Shown here: one piece after another, positions 17,748 to 27,078 of the stretch | Position numbering within the stretch: the first letter of the stretch is position 1 | How the letters are laid out: every line of letters starts with the position of its first letter | Program-made: the position numbers and the translations under genes | Notes under the pieces: model-generated | What the model saw: only the letters and a program-made list of their open reading frames with translations | What the model was told of the DNA's origin: nothing | The model's database searches: none | Source of the DNA: Streptococcus salivarius | GTDB lineage: Bacteria; Bacillota; Bacilli; Lactobacillales; Streptococcaceae | DNA: 64,000 nucleotides | Assembly (NCBI RefSeq): GCF_009738225.1 | Contig: NZ_CP018188.1 | Location: 62,001-126,000 of the forward strand | Direction of reading: 5' to 3'

Positions 17748-19211
17748 TTGGTAGAGAATAGAGAGTTCAGAGAGATCATCAAGTATGATAATAAGTTTAC
17801 CCAAATGTTCCAACTTGGAGACCTTTCGCCTCTTCAAGAAAATATGATTTACTCTATATTTGGTGAGTTGCGAGATGTTTATGACGAAAATGAAGCAGCA
17901 ATATTTTCTTATTCGAGTCTAGCAATGCTAGCAGGAAATACTTTTTTCAGTTCTAGGGAGCAAAAGATTGTTCCTAGGACTGGGAAACGATTTGAAACTA
18001 CAGTTGAGGAACTAGAGGAAAGAATGACTAAAATTGTATATCGACATCCCGAAAAAGTTGTCGATGGTAAGGTAGTCTCTTACACCTCTATTCCACTATT
18101 CAAGACCTTTAGAGTAGACCATGAAAATAAACTCATTAAAATCCACTTGTCTGATGCGGAATACACTGAGTATGAAGAAGTTACTACAGAAGATGGAACA
18201 AAAGTAAAAGTAGAGGTCAAGCGTACAGTTAAAGACCTTTTCAATAACCCTGAGTGGGGTAAAAAAGCTAAGTATATTCAGTATGGGCGTGATTACCATA
18301 ACTTATTGAAGAGTAAGTATTCTAAACGATTATTTAGGCATTTAGCGGACTGGCGTAAAACTGGGTTTGTAAAAGATACAGCTGAAGAGCTTGAACAAGA
18401 AGTTTTGATTTTGGATAGTCCTAGTTTACTTCGTTCAAAGGGGACTAAGCTGCAGCAAGCACTGGATGAAATTAATACGCTATTAGTTGATGAGCATGGC
18501 CTTCCTGTCATACAGGATTTAACAGTAGAGCGAATCAAAAAGGGGAAATCTATTACCCATTATATTTTTAGATTTAAGCCATTCGATGATGATTTGAGAC
18601 GTATTGTTGCCACAAATGATAAAGTCATAACTTTCGAGAAGAAGAAGGAATTGGACATCAAGCGTAAGATGGCTATCGTGATGGAAAAGTTCTACACAAT
18701 CTTTCCTAAAGGAAGTAAAGCAGACAACTACAATAATAAAAATCAACTAAAACATTGGCTTGAAACAATGGATCATGAACTTGTCATTGAGGCATTGGAA
18801 CGAACAGGAAGTGACGGAAACCGTACTTTTGGTTGGACAAGAACCTTGCTTAATAAATGGGAAGTAGCAGGATATACAAAACTTTCAGACTTGAGAGATA
18901 AGCATCCAACTAATAAAGATAATCGCTCATCAAATGTTCCAGACTGGTCTGAGCCAAATTATGAAAATGGAACTGATGACAAAGACCGTTTAAGACTAGT
19001 AGTAGTAGCAGTTAAATCAGCTATTAAAATGGAACTCTCTAAGACGGCAGATGAAGACAATAAGGTAAATATTAAACATTTAGCAGAGAATCTGTTACAA
19101 GAGAAACTGTCTGAACTTAGTGAGAAAGGATTGGAATCACTGTCTGAAAGTCATTTTGAAGAGACGAGAGAACAACTTTTAGCTGAGGTACTGAGTTATT
19201 TTAAAATATAA
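17748..19211 (+). CDS. rep: Plasmid replication initiator, Rep_3-like
   Basis: A 487-residue protein starting at TTG 17748 behind GAGAGGTAG. The N-terminal half reads like a winged-helix initiator (KFTQMFQLGDLSPLQENMIYSIFGELRD, then LLKSKYSKRLFRHLADWRKTG). It would bind the iterons just upstream and open the origin. It is longer than typical Rep_3 initiators (about 300-400 residues), with an extra charged C-terminal region (KSAIKMELSKTADEDN...). The family call is from context (iterons, par genes next door) and general similarity. Confidence 0.75.
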   Translation: MVENREFREIIKYDNKFTQMFQLGDLSPLQENMIYSIFGELRDVYDENEAAIFSYSSLAMLAGNTFFSSREQKIVPRTGKRFETTVEELEERMTKIVYRHPEKVVDGKVVSYTSIPLFKTFRVDHENKLIKIHLSDAEYTEYEEVTTEDGTKVKVEVKRTVKDLFNNPEWGKKAKYIQYGRDYHNLLKSKYSKRLFRHLADWRKTGFVKDTAEELEQEVLILDSPSLLRSKGTKLQQALDEINTLLVDEHGLPVIQDLTVERIKKGKSITHYIFRFKPFDDDLRRIVATNDKVITFEKKKELDIKRKMAIVMEKFYTIFPKGSKADNYNNKNQLKHWLETMDHELVIEALERTGSDGNRTFGWTRTLLNKWEVAGYTKLSDLRDKHPTNKDNRSSNVPDWSEPNYENGTDDKDRLRLVVVAVKSAIKMELSKTADEDNKVNIKHLAENLLQEKLSELSEKGLESLSESHFEETREQLLAEVLSYFKI

Positions 19212-19247
19212 CGTCAGATATGTTTTCGTAAATAGATTATACATATA

Positions 19248-19275
19248 ATAGCGATACATCGTGTATCGCTATTTT
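19248..19275 (+). terminator. Terminator after rep, built on a GTATCG repeat
   Basis: AATAGCGATAC...GTATCGCTATTTTG. The stem contains the same GATAC/GTATC word as the centromere region. Confidence 0.65.
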
Positions 19276-19401
19276 GTTTTAGAGATTATTTATACTAGTT
19301 AAATCTTAAAAAAACATACATTTTTGTATGATATAATAGGTCTAAAAATATAAGTAGTAAACTTGTAGTTAATTGCTATCAGTGTTGAGAGGAGGGGAAT
19401 C

Positions 19402-20385
19402 ATGTCAAAACAGAAAGATAAATATCTAGCACTTAGAAGGCAATTGCCAGAACTAATAGACGAGTATATGGCTTACCTTCAAGTAGATGTTGAAGAACCT
19501 TCTCCCAAAATGGTTGAACGTTTGTCTGTGATTCAGAAATTTTTAAATAGCTATGCAATTACGATTGATAAAGAGGGTGTCTCATTATCATTGACAGACT
19601 TAGAAAAATTACCACGAGAATTTGTTCAAAAATATTTGGCAAATTTACGTCTGAAGCCAGCGGGAAAAAGATTTATTCTCTATACTTTAGCAGGATTTTG
19701 GAATTATCTTACGAATACCTCTTTTACAATTGAGAGAGGTATGCCGTTGTTTTATCGTAACGTGTTTAATGAATGGAAGATAGTTTATAAAGAGAGTTAC
19801 CACAACATAATATATTCCAAATCAAAGAAGAAGACTATTTTGTATACGCAGCAAGAGCTTGAAGGGCTACTTGATTTCATGGCAAACAGTTATGTTACAA
19901 CTCTACCAACTCAGAAAAAAGCTGATAATTGGGAAAAGGAGAAAGAGCGAAATATTGCTATATTTGCGATCATAATTGGTACTGGAGCAAGTACTCAAGA
20001 AGTTGTTAACTTGACAGTTAGGGATATTGATCTGCGTAAAAAAGGAATTTGGGTTGTTAGGAACAACGAGAAACAGTTTATCCGTTTTCTTCCTTTCACC
20101 ATTCCTTACATAGCTCCATTTGTTAAGGAACGACGTGGACGCTGGGACTTAGACCCTTCTATACCGTCATTATTTTTAACCATGTTGAAAAAGCCTATGG
20201 GGAGAAATACAATAGGTCATCTAGCAAAGAACATTGGACATGCTTATGGTAAGGTAATCACTCCTAGTATTTTAAAAGACAGCCACGCCTCTATTGTTTA
20301 TAAAGAGACAGGTGATATTAAGAAAGTTGCTGAAATTCAAGGATATAGTTTAGATAAGAATCACCTTATAAGATTTATTGATTGA
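19402..20385 (+). CDS. Tyrosine-recombinase-like protein with degenerate active site
   Basis: A 327-residue protein with the two-domain layout of phage-type integrases: an N-terminal SAM-like domain (YMAYLQVDVEEPSPKMVERL...) and a C-terminal domain with GTGASTQEVVNLTVRDIDL. That segment is where the first catalytic Arg should be (TGLRxxEL), but here it reads GASTQE. The HxxR box is also lost (SILKDSHASIVYKETG), though GxS and a late Tyr region (IQGYSLDKNH) remain. It therefore probably binds DNA without full recombination activity, like the XerD-like proteins of streptococci. It follows rep and ends in a terminator. Confidence 0.7.
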   Translation: MSKQKDKYLALRRQLPELIDEYMAYLQVDVEEPSPKMVERLSVIQKFLNSYAITIDKEGVSLSLTDLEKLPREFVQKYLANLRLKPAGKRFILYTLAGFWNYLTNTSFTIERGMPLFYRNVFNEWKIVYKESYHNIIYSKSKKKTILYTQQELEGLLDFMANSYVTTLPTQKKADNWEKEKERNIAIFAIIIGTGASTQEVVNLTVRDIDLRKKGIWVVRNNEKQFIRFLPFTIPYIAPFVKERRGRWDLDPSIPSLFLTMLKKPMGRNTIGHLAKNIGHAYGKVITPSILKDSHASIVYKETGDIKKVAEIQGYSLDKNHLIRFID

Positions 20386-20414
20386 TAGTATGAACTTATC
20401 TCCAGATTAGTTAG

Positions 20415-20437
20415 AAGGCCACTTAAGGCCTTTTTTA
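20415..20437 (+). terminator. Terminator after the recombinase-like gene
   Basis: AAGGCC, ACTTAA, GGCCTT followed by TTTT. Confidence 0.75.
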
Positions 20438-20447
20438 TGTCACTGGG

Positions 20448-20476
20448 TTACGAATAGTGACTCCTAAGTCTATAAT
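20448..20476 (+). promoter_or_regulatory. Promoter of the nuclease gene
   Basis: TTACGA (20448-20453), 17 bases, TATAAT (20471-20476), 28 bases ahead of ATG 20504. Confidence 0.65.
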
Positions 20477-20503
20477 GAATTTATAGAGAATTATGGAGGT
20501 CTT

Positions 20504-21409
20504 ATGCTTAGAAAAAACAATGAAAAAAGAGGTTGTCTTGGCAGTCTGATTTGGATACCGATAGCTATTGTTGTTATGTTTTGTATAGCTGGATATGGTA
20601 TGTCCCAAGGAATTAATGTACCTGGTATTTTATCTAGTGGCTTTAATGTTATTAGTAAAGGAGAGCATGCCAATTCAAGTGATGTCGGAAAATTATTTGG
20701 GAAATTTATTCCCAAGTCAGAATCGTCGGAAACCGGGACCACTTCTTCTGAAAACAATGGAGTAAAATCAGATACTTTCAGTTATACTCCATTGCTTTTC
20801 GAAAACCATAAGCTAATGGTAAATGGAGATTTGGATAGCCTTGATAGAGCAACATATGGTCACATCAGACTAAAGTATTCAGATAAGCCACAAGATGATA
20901 GGGAAAGTAAAATTAATGTTGATCCAGTCGGCTGGCATAACTATCGTTTTAAGTACGAAGATGAGCACGGAAAAGTCAAAAAAGCTTATCTGATGAATCG
21001 TGGGCATCTTATTGGTTATCAGTTTTCTGGATTAAATTCTGAAATCAAGAATCTAGTGCCAATGACACGCTATTTGAATGCTGGAACGATGTCTGATAGT
21101 AAAACGGATGCTAATAATCCAAACGGTATGCTATACTACGAAAATGCACTAGCCAAATGGTTGAAGAAAAACCAAAATATGTACTTAGATTATTGTGTTG
21201 TTGCAAACTATACTGACAATGAGTTAGTACCTAGGACTGTAACGCTTTACTGGACATCCTTTGATGAAAATGGGACACAATATGGAGTTGAACTATCAGA
21301 AGCAGGATTAGCAACGAGTGATGGAAATGTGAGTTCGGTCACACTTCAGAATGTTTCAAAGAATGCTAACATTAACTATTTAGATGGTACAGCCACAAGT
21401 AATTCCTAA
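20504..21409 (+). CDS. Membrane-anchored DNA/RNA non-specific endonuclease (EndA-like)
   Basis: A 301-residue protein with a basic N terminus and one membrane helix (SLIWIPIAIVVMFCIAG), then an extracellular nuclease domain. The active-site segment is MNRGHLIGY with His168; the usual DRGH is NRGH here. Downstream MTRYLNAGTMSD, SDSKTDANNPNG and YYENALAKWLKKN follow the pneumococcal EndA pattern. EndA cuts incoming DNA at the surface during transformation and degrades extracellular DNA. On a plasmid it could limit competing DNA uptake or loosen biofilms. It has its own promoter and terminator. Confidence 0.8.
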   Translation: MLRKNNEKRGCLGSLIWIPIAIVVMFCIAGYGMSQGINVPGILSSGFNVISKGEHANSSDVGKLFGKFIPKSESSETGTTSSENNGVKSDTFSYTPLLFENHKLMVNGDLDSLDRATYGHIRLKYSDKPQDDRESKINVDPVGWHNYRFKYEDEHGKVKKAYLMNRGHLIGYQFSGLNSEIKNLVPMTRYLNAGTMSDSKTDANNPNGMLYYENALAKWLKKNQNMYLDYCVVANYTDNELVPRTVTLYWTSFDENGTQYGVELSEAGLATSDGNVSSVTLQNVSKNANINYLDGTATSNS

Positions 21410-21466
21410 CATTGACTATAGAATGTTTTATGCTACAATAATAATCAGCGTAAGCGTTTGGACACT

Positions 21467-21495
21467 AAGAGGAAGGGGCTATTGCCTCTTTTTTG
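21467..21495 (+). terminator. Probable terminator after the nuclease gene
   Basis: AAGAGG...CCTCTTTTTTG, with a short stem. The stretch after it to 21540 shows nothing. Confidence 0.5.
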
Positions 21496-21540
21496 TTCAT
21501 ATTTTGAAATTTGGTTACTAAAGTAAGGGAGGAACATAGT

Positions 21541-21660
21541 ATTGGTTTGTCGCCTGTTCAAGAGAATTAAGGGAAGTACCTTAATTCTTCATTATCAATA
21601 TAATCTAAATATTATTGTTTTAAATAGATGCTAAAAATAGGAGATGTGGTTTGATTGAAC
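21541..21660 (+). pseudogene. Remnant of a histidine-kinase 3' end
   Basis: This piece matches, with decay, the last 120 bases of the kinase gene at 24725-24840 (shared words include GGGAAGTACC, AAAAATAG and GATGTGGTTTGATTGAACC). The reading frame is lost. It marks the left edge of a duplicated module: kinase end, spacer, CHAP-protein start. Confidence 0.75.
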
Positions 21661-21928
21661 CATATCTTTTTGTTGTCCTTTGTAACAAATATCTACCCCG
21701 ATATTGGTTTTGTAAAAAACATATATGTTTAGAATAATAGAAAATTTCGGAAAAACAATTTTCTAATCTGATGATAATACTATGTGTATTATATGCGAAT
21801 AAAATATGATAAATTGCTAGTAATGACAATTTTTTAACTATTTATGATTTATAACAATTTGATAGATATAGTCATGTTGAACTCTTCTGCATAGGGAAGA
21901 GTTATGAAAAAGACTAGGAGATATTATT

Positions 21929-22550
21929 ATGAAATATAGTTTTTATCAAGTTGCTCAACGTTTCTCAATTCGTATGTATTCTTTTGGTGCTGCTTCTGTG
22001 ATTTTAGGTTTTTTCCTACTTTCTGGTGTACAGACTGCTCATGCTGATGAGAAAGTGGCTGTTTCTGAATCAACTACAAGTATTACTAGTGATAATGGAG
22101 TTGTATCAGATAAAGTAACTTCTTCAAATGCTGAGATTGTTCTTTCTGAAGCTACTGTTTCAATTCCCAAGGAAAGTTTGGTACCAAGCTGACAGACAAA
22201 GTGATGGTAGCTACAAGGTTCGCATCAATGTTAGAGACCATAGGGCTGAAGCGGGCGAATACATTGTCCATCTCTATTATGTTCAAGACGGTAAGATGAT
22301 AGGTATCGGAGGCACTAGTACAACTGTTCCAGTACAAAATGCAACCCGCCACAACCTTCCATCTTTAGGTTCATATACCTTTACAGATCGTACTGGTATT
22401 AAGACTCAACCTTTGGTAGCCAACCCAGATGTTAGCTACTACGATGCTGGTAAGTCAGTAAACTATGACAAGGTCCTAACAGCTGATGACCACACCTGGT
22501 TGTCTTATGTAACCTATAGTGGTGCAAGACGCTATGTGGATATTTCTTAA
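21929..22550 (+). pseudogene. Truncated, frameshifted copy of the CHAP lysin gene
   Basis: The first 85 codons nearly equal the start of the intact gene at 25105 (same signal peptide and same VAVSESTTSITSDNG stretch). At about 22180 the sequence jumps to a copy of that gene's last quarter (WYQADRQSDGSYKV, then an SH3-like repeat ending GARRYVDIS), in a different frame, so the chimera stops at 22192. The whole CHAP domain is missing. The joint lies at a shared TTTGGYACC, suggesting deletion by short homology. The promoter -10 of the intact copy (TGCTATACT) is also damaged here. Confidence 0.85.
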
Positions 22551-22557
22551 GAGTTGT

Positions 22558-22590
22558 AACATCACACTCTTTTGAGGGTGGTGTTTTTTG
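22558..22590 (+). terminator. Terminator after the CHAP pseudogene
   Basis: AACATCAC...GTGGTGTTTTTTGG. The next 180 bases to 22773 are AT-rich with no gene; I looked there for a signal peptide gene and found none. Confidence 0.7.
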
Positions 22591-22773
22591 GTGGGGTGAA
22601 GGAAAAAATATTATCATTTTAATGATATGTTCTCTTGTTAAAAATGTAATATTTTTGTAAAATAAATTAAAAGACAGATATCTCTCATTTTAGATGGAGT
22701 AAGATTAAATTTTTTATGGAGTAGAGATATCTACCTATAGTGATTTTTATTACAATTCTGAAGGAGTTAAGGT

Positions 22774-23508
22774 ATGCTTAACATCTATGTTTTAGAGGAT
22801 CATATTATCCAACAAAATCGTATTGAAGAGGTTATTCATACGATTCTTAAGAAAAATAACATTAAAGTAGGGGACTTTGAGGTTTTTGACAAACCTAATC
22901 AACTGTTAGAGTCTATTGCCGAGAGAGGATCTCATCAGCTCTTTTTCTTGGACATTCAAATTAAAGATGATACTAAAAAAGGTTTGGAAGTGGCTAAGCA
23001 GATTCGCAAGAATGATCCCTATGCCAATATTGTTTTCTTCACGACCCATTCAGAGTATCTGCCCTTGACTTTTCAATACCAACTGGCAGCTCTAGACTTT
23101 ATTGATAAGTCTTTGGAGGGAGAGGATTTTCAAAAGCGTGTGGAAAGTATTATCTTATTAACCTGCAAGAAGATACAGAGTCAGAGTCCAGAAGATGCTT
23201 TTCGGATTGAGAATGTTAAGACCGTTATTCAGGTTCCCTTTCATGATATCTTGTACTTTGAGACGTCAGATATCGTTCACAAGGTTATCCTTTATACTAA
23301 AGAGGAGCAGATTGAGTTTTATGGCAGTCTCTCTCAAATTGAAAAGAGTGACCCTAGACTGTTTAAATGCCACAAATCTTTCCTTATCAATCCAGAAAAT
23401 ATCACCAAATTAGATAAAAGTACGGGGACGGTCTATTTTGAAAATGGTGGTATCTGTTATGTTTCAAAGTTGAAACTAAAGAAATTGCTTGAGAGAATTA
23501 GCCTATGA
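22774..23508 (+). CDS. LytTR response regulator (AgrA/ComE type)
   Basis: A 244-residue regulator. The receiver domain has YVLEDH at the N terminus and the phospho-acceptor Asp60 in FFLDIQIKDD. The C-terminal LytTR DNA-binding domain includes VPFHDILYFETSD, FKCHKSFLINPENI and FENGGICYVSKLKLKKL. Such regulators bind paired short direct repeats upstream of bacteriocin, competence or lysin genes. The stop overlaps the start of the kinase gene by 4 bases, so the two are co-translated. Likely targets are the CHAP lysin promoters, which lie in the duplicated spacer. Confidence 0.9.
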   Translation: MLNIYVLEDHIIQQNRIEEVIHTILKKNNIKVGDFEVFDKPNQLLESIAERGSHQLFFLDIQIKDDTKKGLEVAKQIRKNDPYANIVFFTTHSEYLPLTFQYQLAALDFIDKSLEGEDFQKRVESIILLTCKKIQSQSPEDAFRIENVKTVIQVPFHDILYFETSDIVHKVILYTKEEQIEFYGSLSQIEKSDPRLFKCHKSFLINPENITKLDKSTGTVYFENGGICYVSKLKLKKLLERISL

Positions 23509-24824
23509 TAGCAATCAATTTTGTGTTGGATAATCTCGACTTTTTAGTGGAGATTATCCTCTTTATTCTCATTTATCAATACATTACCTCCGAGAAGATA
23601 AAGCTAAGATGGTATATCATCATCCCCTTGATTATCCGATTTTTATTTGTGCTTTCTCCAGCTCTATCCTATGTTTTAGGGCATGCCTTCTTGGTTGTTT
23701 ATTCCCTCTACAGAAATCGTTATGGCAATAGGTTATTAGATATTTTCTATGGCTTGTTTCCAATCGTCATAGAAAGTCTTGTTCACAATCTTATTATTTA
23801 TGGGATTGCCTTAGTTATCAATCGTCATTATCTGATTGTACTTAACCATTTTCATTTAAATCTTGTCATTGGGTTGTTGGTCTTTCCCGTATTTTGGTTA
23901 ATCATTAAGACCTTAAAAGTGAATTTCAAAGCGTTGAACTATGGTTTTAGAAAGTCATTTTCAAAGTACTTTTTATTGCTTATAGATATATCAATGTTAT
24001 CTTATGCCCCGCTTCTCCAATATATTACCTTTTTTGTGCAACAGAGCCCTGGAGGAAGAGATTGGCATGTTTACCTGGTGGTGACCTATGCTTTACTCTT
24101 TCTTGCGACCCTTGTTTATATCAATGCGACCTTCAGCGAAAGACTCAAAGAAGAAGTCCTTCTCCAAAAAGATAAGCAAATGAGTGATTTGGCTCATTAT
24201 AGTCAACAAATCGAACAACTCTATACGGATCTTCGTCGCTTCAGGCACGATTACCTAAATGTTTTGTCTAGTATAAAATACGGCATTGACTCCAAGGATA
24301 TGGCTATTATTTCCGATATCTACGATAACATTCTTGAAAAAACAAAGACTCAGATTGAGGGAAAACAGTACGAAATTGCCAACTTGATTAATATTAAAGA
24401 TGAAGCTGTTAAAGGTGTCTTGGCTAGTAAAATCTTGGAAGCACAAGGTCAGTCCATTACCATTCACCTTGAGGTCAGTGATATCTTTGAAGTATCGAGG
24501 ATGGAATTGTTGGATTTCATAACAGTGCTGTCCATTTTTTTGGATAATGCTATTGAAGCTAGTCTGGATAGCAGTACTAAAGAAGTAAACATTGCTCTTA
24601 TCAGTGGAGAGACAAAGGTAGTAATAGTAGAGAATACCATTGCTCAAGAATCTATCAATACAGTCGGTATCTTTAAACTTGGTCGCTCAAGTAAAGGAGA
24701 AGGACGTGGTATAGGTCTGTCCACTGTTCGAGAGATTTTAGGGAAGTACCCTAATTGTTCTTTGTCAACACAATCTAAAGACTATCGTTTTAAACAGACA
24801 CTAAAAATAGAAGATGTGGTTTGA
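23505..24824 (+). CDS. Peptide-pheromone-type histidine kinase (AgrC/ComD/BlpH family)
   Basis: A 439-residue sensor kinase. The N-terminal half has six or so membrane helices (IILFILIYQYIT, IIPLIIRFLFVL, LLVFPVFWLII and others). The H box is LRRFRHDYLNVLSS with His248; the N box is IFLDNAIEAS and the G box GRGIGLSTVREIL. This is the HPK10 type that senses secreted peptides. No pheromone gene or exporter is next to it, so the signal may come from elsewhere on the plasmid or the chromosome. It overlaps the regulator gene, and the CHAP lysin follows 280 bases later. Confidence 0.9.
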   Translation: MIAINFVLDNLDFLVEIILFILIYQYITSEKIKLRWYIIIPLIIRFLFVLSPALSYVLGHAFLVVYSLYRNRYGNRLLDIFYGLFPIVIESLVHNLIIYGIALVINRHYLIVLNHFHLNLVIGLLVFPVFWLIIKTLKVNFKALNYGFRKSFSKYFLLLIDISMLSYAPLLQYITFFVQQSPGGRDWHVYLVVTYALLFLATLVYINATFSERLKEEVLLQKDKQMSDLAHYSQQIEQLYTDLRRFRHDYLNVLSSIKYGIDSKDMAIISDIYDNILEKTKTQIEGKQYEIANLINIKDEAVKGVLASKILEAQGQSITIHLEVSDIFEVSRMELLDFITVLSIFLDNAIEASLDSSTKEVNIALISGETKVVIVENTIAQESINTVGIFKLGRSSKGEGRGIGLSTVREILGKYPNCSLSTQSKDYRFKQTLKIEDVV

Positions 24825-25104
24825 TTGAACCGCATCTTTTTTTGTCCTTTGAAAACAAGTACCTGATCCTATATTTGTTTATTTAAATATATATATATAT
24901 ATCCAGAATACTTGCAAAGTTTCCAAAAAACTGACTTTCTAATCTCAATGAAAGAAATATTTATATTTTGTGTGAATAAATATAATAAATTTGTAATAGT
25001 GACAATTTTTAGACTTTTTGCGATTTATATTAATTTGATAGTCATAGTCGTGCTATACTTTTTTGCATAGGAGAGAGTTATGAAAAAGACTAGGAGATAT
25101 TATT
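24825..25104 (+). promoter_or_regulatory. Spacer with the CHAP lysin promoter and an 11-codon upstream ORF
   Basis: Shared with the damaged copy at 21650-21928. It holds an extended -10 promoter (GTGCTATACT near 25049), a conserved GTGACAATTTTTAGACTTTTT block upstream of it that could be the LytTR operator, and a mini-ORF coding MKKTRRYYYEI that starts at 25079 and ends inside the first codons of the lysin gene. Confidence 0.5.
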
Positions 25105-26946
25105 ATGAAATTTAGTTTTTATCAAGTTGCTCAACGTTTCTCAATTCGTAAGTATTCTTTTGGTGCTGCTTCTGTGCTTTTAGGGGTTTTCCTACTTTCT
25201 GGTGTACAGACTGCTCATGCTGATGAGAAAGTGGCTGTTTCTGAATCAACTACAAATATTACTAGCGATAATGGAGTTGTATCAGATAAAGTAACTTCTT
25301 CAAACGCTGAGATTGTTCTTTCTGAAGCTACTGTTTCAGTTCCAAAGGAAAGTTTGGCACCTGCAGAAGCACCCTCAAGTGCTGTGACACCAGAAAAGAC
25401 AAGTGAGAGCTCTAAGCATGTTGAAACAGTTACTGCGGATGAAACTCACAAAGTTGAAAATACTTCAGAACCAATATCAACAGTAGAAGAAAAGGTTAAC
25501 GTAGCGACAAATACTGATAAGGTATCTGATAAAAAAGTTACTACTCCAAACATTCCAAATGAGCCAAATAAAAAAATTGAGTCGGAGGTACATGAAGATA
25601 AGGAGACTGAAAAAGCAACTGTAACAGAGAAAATTTCTGAACCAAAAGTTCCTGAAATTATAACAGATAATAACTCATCAACACCAAGCACTGGTTATTC
25701 GAGGTTATTTAGTGTTGGAAATATTAGACGACCTTTGTCTAATAATTCTAGAATCGGTGATGACTATCCAGTGGCTTGGCGTAATAATCCGGAGGAATGG
25801 GATAGCTGGGGTTATGCAACTGCTTATTGTACTTCCTTTGTTGCTAATAGACTCTACCAAGTTAATAAATTGGATACACCTAGAGGTTTAGGTCATGCTA
25901 GACAATGGGGTGGAAATGCAAGAAGTATGGGATATAGAGTTGATAATATTCCTACTAGAGGCTCTGTAGCATATTTGGACGATGGTCTTTATGGTCACGT
26001 TGCTTGGGTGTCAGCCGTCAAAGGTGATAATGTAGAAATCGAGGAGTATAACTATGGGTCAACCTATCGGTTCCGTTATCATAGTCGTGTGGTTCCCAAA
26101 AATTCATTCACTGGTTACATCCACTTTAAAGATTTAAAAAGTAGCAATACAAGTATCCCTGATACTCCAACACCAACAGATAATACAGGAAGTAATTTAG
26201 CTTCTTCAGGATTTTATCAATTTACAGAGAGAGTAAGCATTAAAGCTGAACCAAAAATGTCTGCCCCAGAACTTGCCTATTATGAAGCAGGAAATACTGT
26301 CAATTATGATAAAACACTCCAAGCAGACGGTTATGTCTGGATTTCTTATCTATCATATGCAGGAAACCGTCGCTATATTCCAGTACAAAAACTTTCAACG
26401 GAGGTAAAACCAGAGGTTAAAGGAACCATTAATGTTTTAAATAAGAATGACCAGTCAGGTACCTTTGATGTTGTGATTTCAAATGTTTCAAGTAATGTTG
26501 GACTAAAAGAAGTTCAAGTTCCAATCTGGTCAGCAAAAAATGGGCAAGATGATTTGAAATGGTATAAAGCTGTTAAACAATCTGATGGTACCTATAAGAC
26601 TTCTGTAAAAATCAGTGATCATAAGAATGACAGAGGAGAATATCTTATCCATCTCTATTATGTTACTGATAGTGGTAAACAAATTGGTGTAGGTGGGACA
26701 ACGACAACTGTAGAAAGTGCTTCAACTACATCTAATCCTTCTAAACCATCAATTCCTAATAGTGGTGTTTATACTTTCAAAGGCCATGCAAGTATCAAAG
26801 CAGAACCAAAGATTTCTGCACCTGAGTTGGCATATTATGATGCTGGAAATACAGTAAATTATGATACCCTTATTCAGGCAGATGGTCACTATTGGATTTC
26901 TTACTTATCATATTCAGGTGCTCGTCGTTATATTGCGATTAACTAA
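25105..26946 (+). CDS. Secreted CHAP-domain peptidoglycan hydrolase with SH3-like repeats
   Basis: A 613-residue exported protein. The signal region FSIRKYSFGAASVLLGVFL is of the YSIRK/GxxS type, with cleavage likely after AHA. A Thr/Glu/Val-rich linker (about 45-200) leads to a CHAP domain (about 210-345) with Cys242 in AYCTSFVANRL and His298 in YGHVAWVSA. Three C-terminal modules follow: SH3-like (ending NRRYIPVQ), a Bsp-type repeat (ending IGVGGTTTTV) and a second SH3-like unit (ending GARRYIAIN). CHAP enzymes cut peptide or amide bonds in the cell wall. There is no LPXTG anchor. It is likely controlled by the adjacent two-component system; a lytic bacteriocin or cell-separation role is inferred. 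Confidence 0.85.
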   Translation: MKFSFYQVAQRFSIRKYSFGAASVLLGVFLLSGVQTAHADEKVAVSESTTNITSDNGVVSDKVTSSNAEIVLSEATVSVPKESLAPAEAPSSAVTPEKTSESSKHVETVTADETHKVENTSEPISTVEEKVNVATNTDKVSDKKVTTPNIPNEPNKKIESEVHEDKETEKATVTEKISEPKVPEIITDNNSSTPSTGYSRLFSVGNIRRPLSNNSRIGDDYPVAWRNNPEEWDSWGYATAYCTSFVANRLYQVNKLDTPRGLGHARQWGGNARSMGYRVDNIPTRGSVAYLDDGLYGHVAWVSAVKGDNVEIEEYNYGSTYRFRYHSRVVPKNSFTGYIHFKDLKSSNTSIPDTPTPTDNTGSNLASSGFYQFTERVSIKAEPKMSAPELAYYEAGNTVNYDKTLQADGYVWISYLSYAGNRRYIPVQKLSTEVKPEVKGTINVLNKNDQSGTFDVVISNVSSNVGLKEVQVPIWSAKNGQDDLKWYKAVKQSDGTYKTSVKISDHKNDRGEYLIHLYYVTDSGKQIGVGGTTTTVESASTTSNPSKPSIPNSGVYTFKGHASIKAEPKISAPELAYYDAGNTVNYDTLIQADGHYWISYLSYSGARRYIAIN

Positions 26947-27078
26947 GTTTTAAAGGCTATCCAATTTTAGAAGATGGCAGAAAAATATTTCTATATTATT
27001 TTATGTAACGGTATTGAAATATAGAAATAAAAATGTTATATTTACAACGTAAAAAATTTATTAAAAGGAACATAAATT

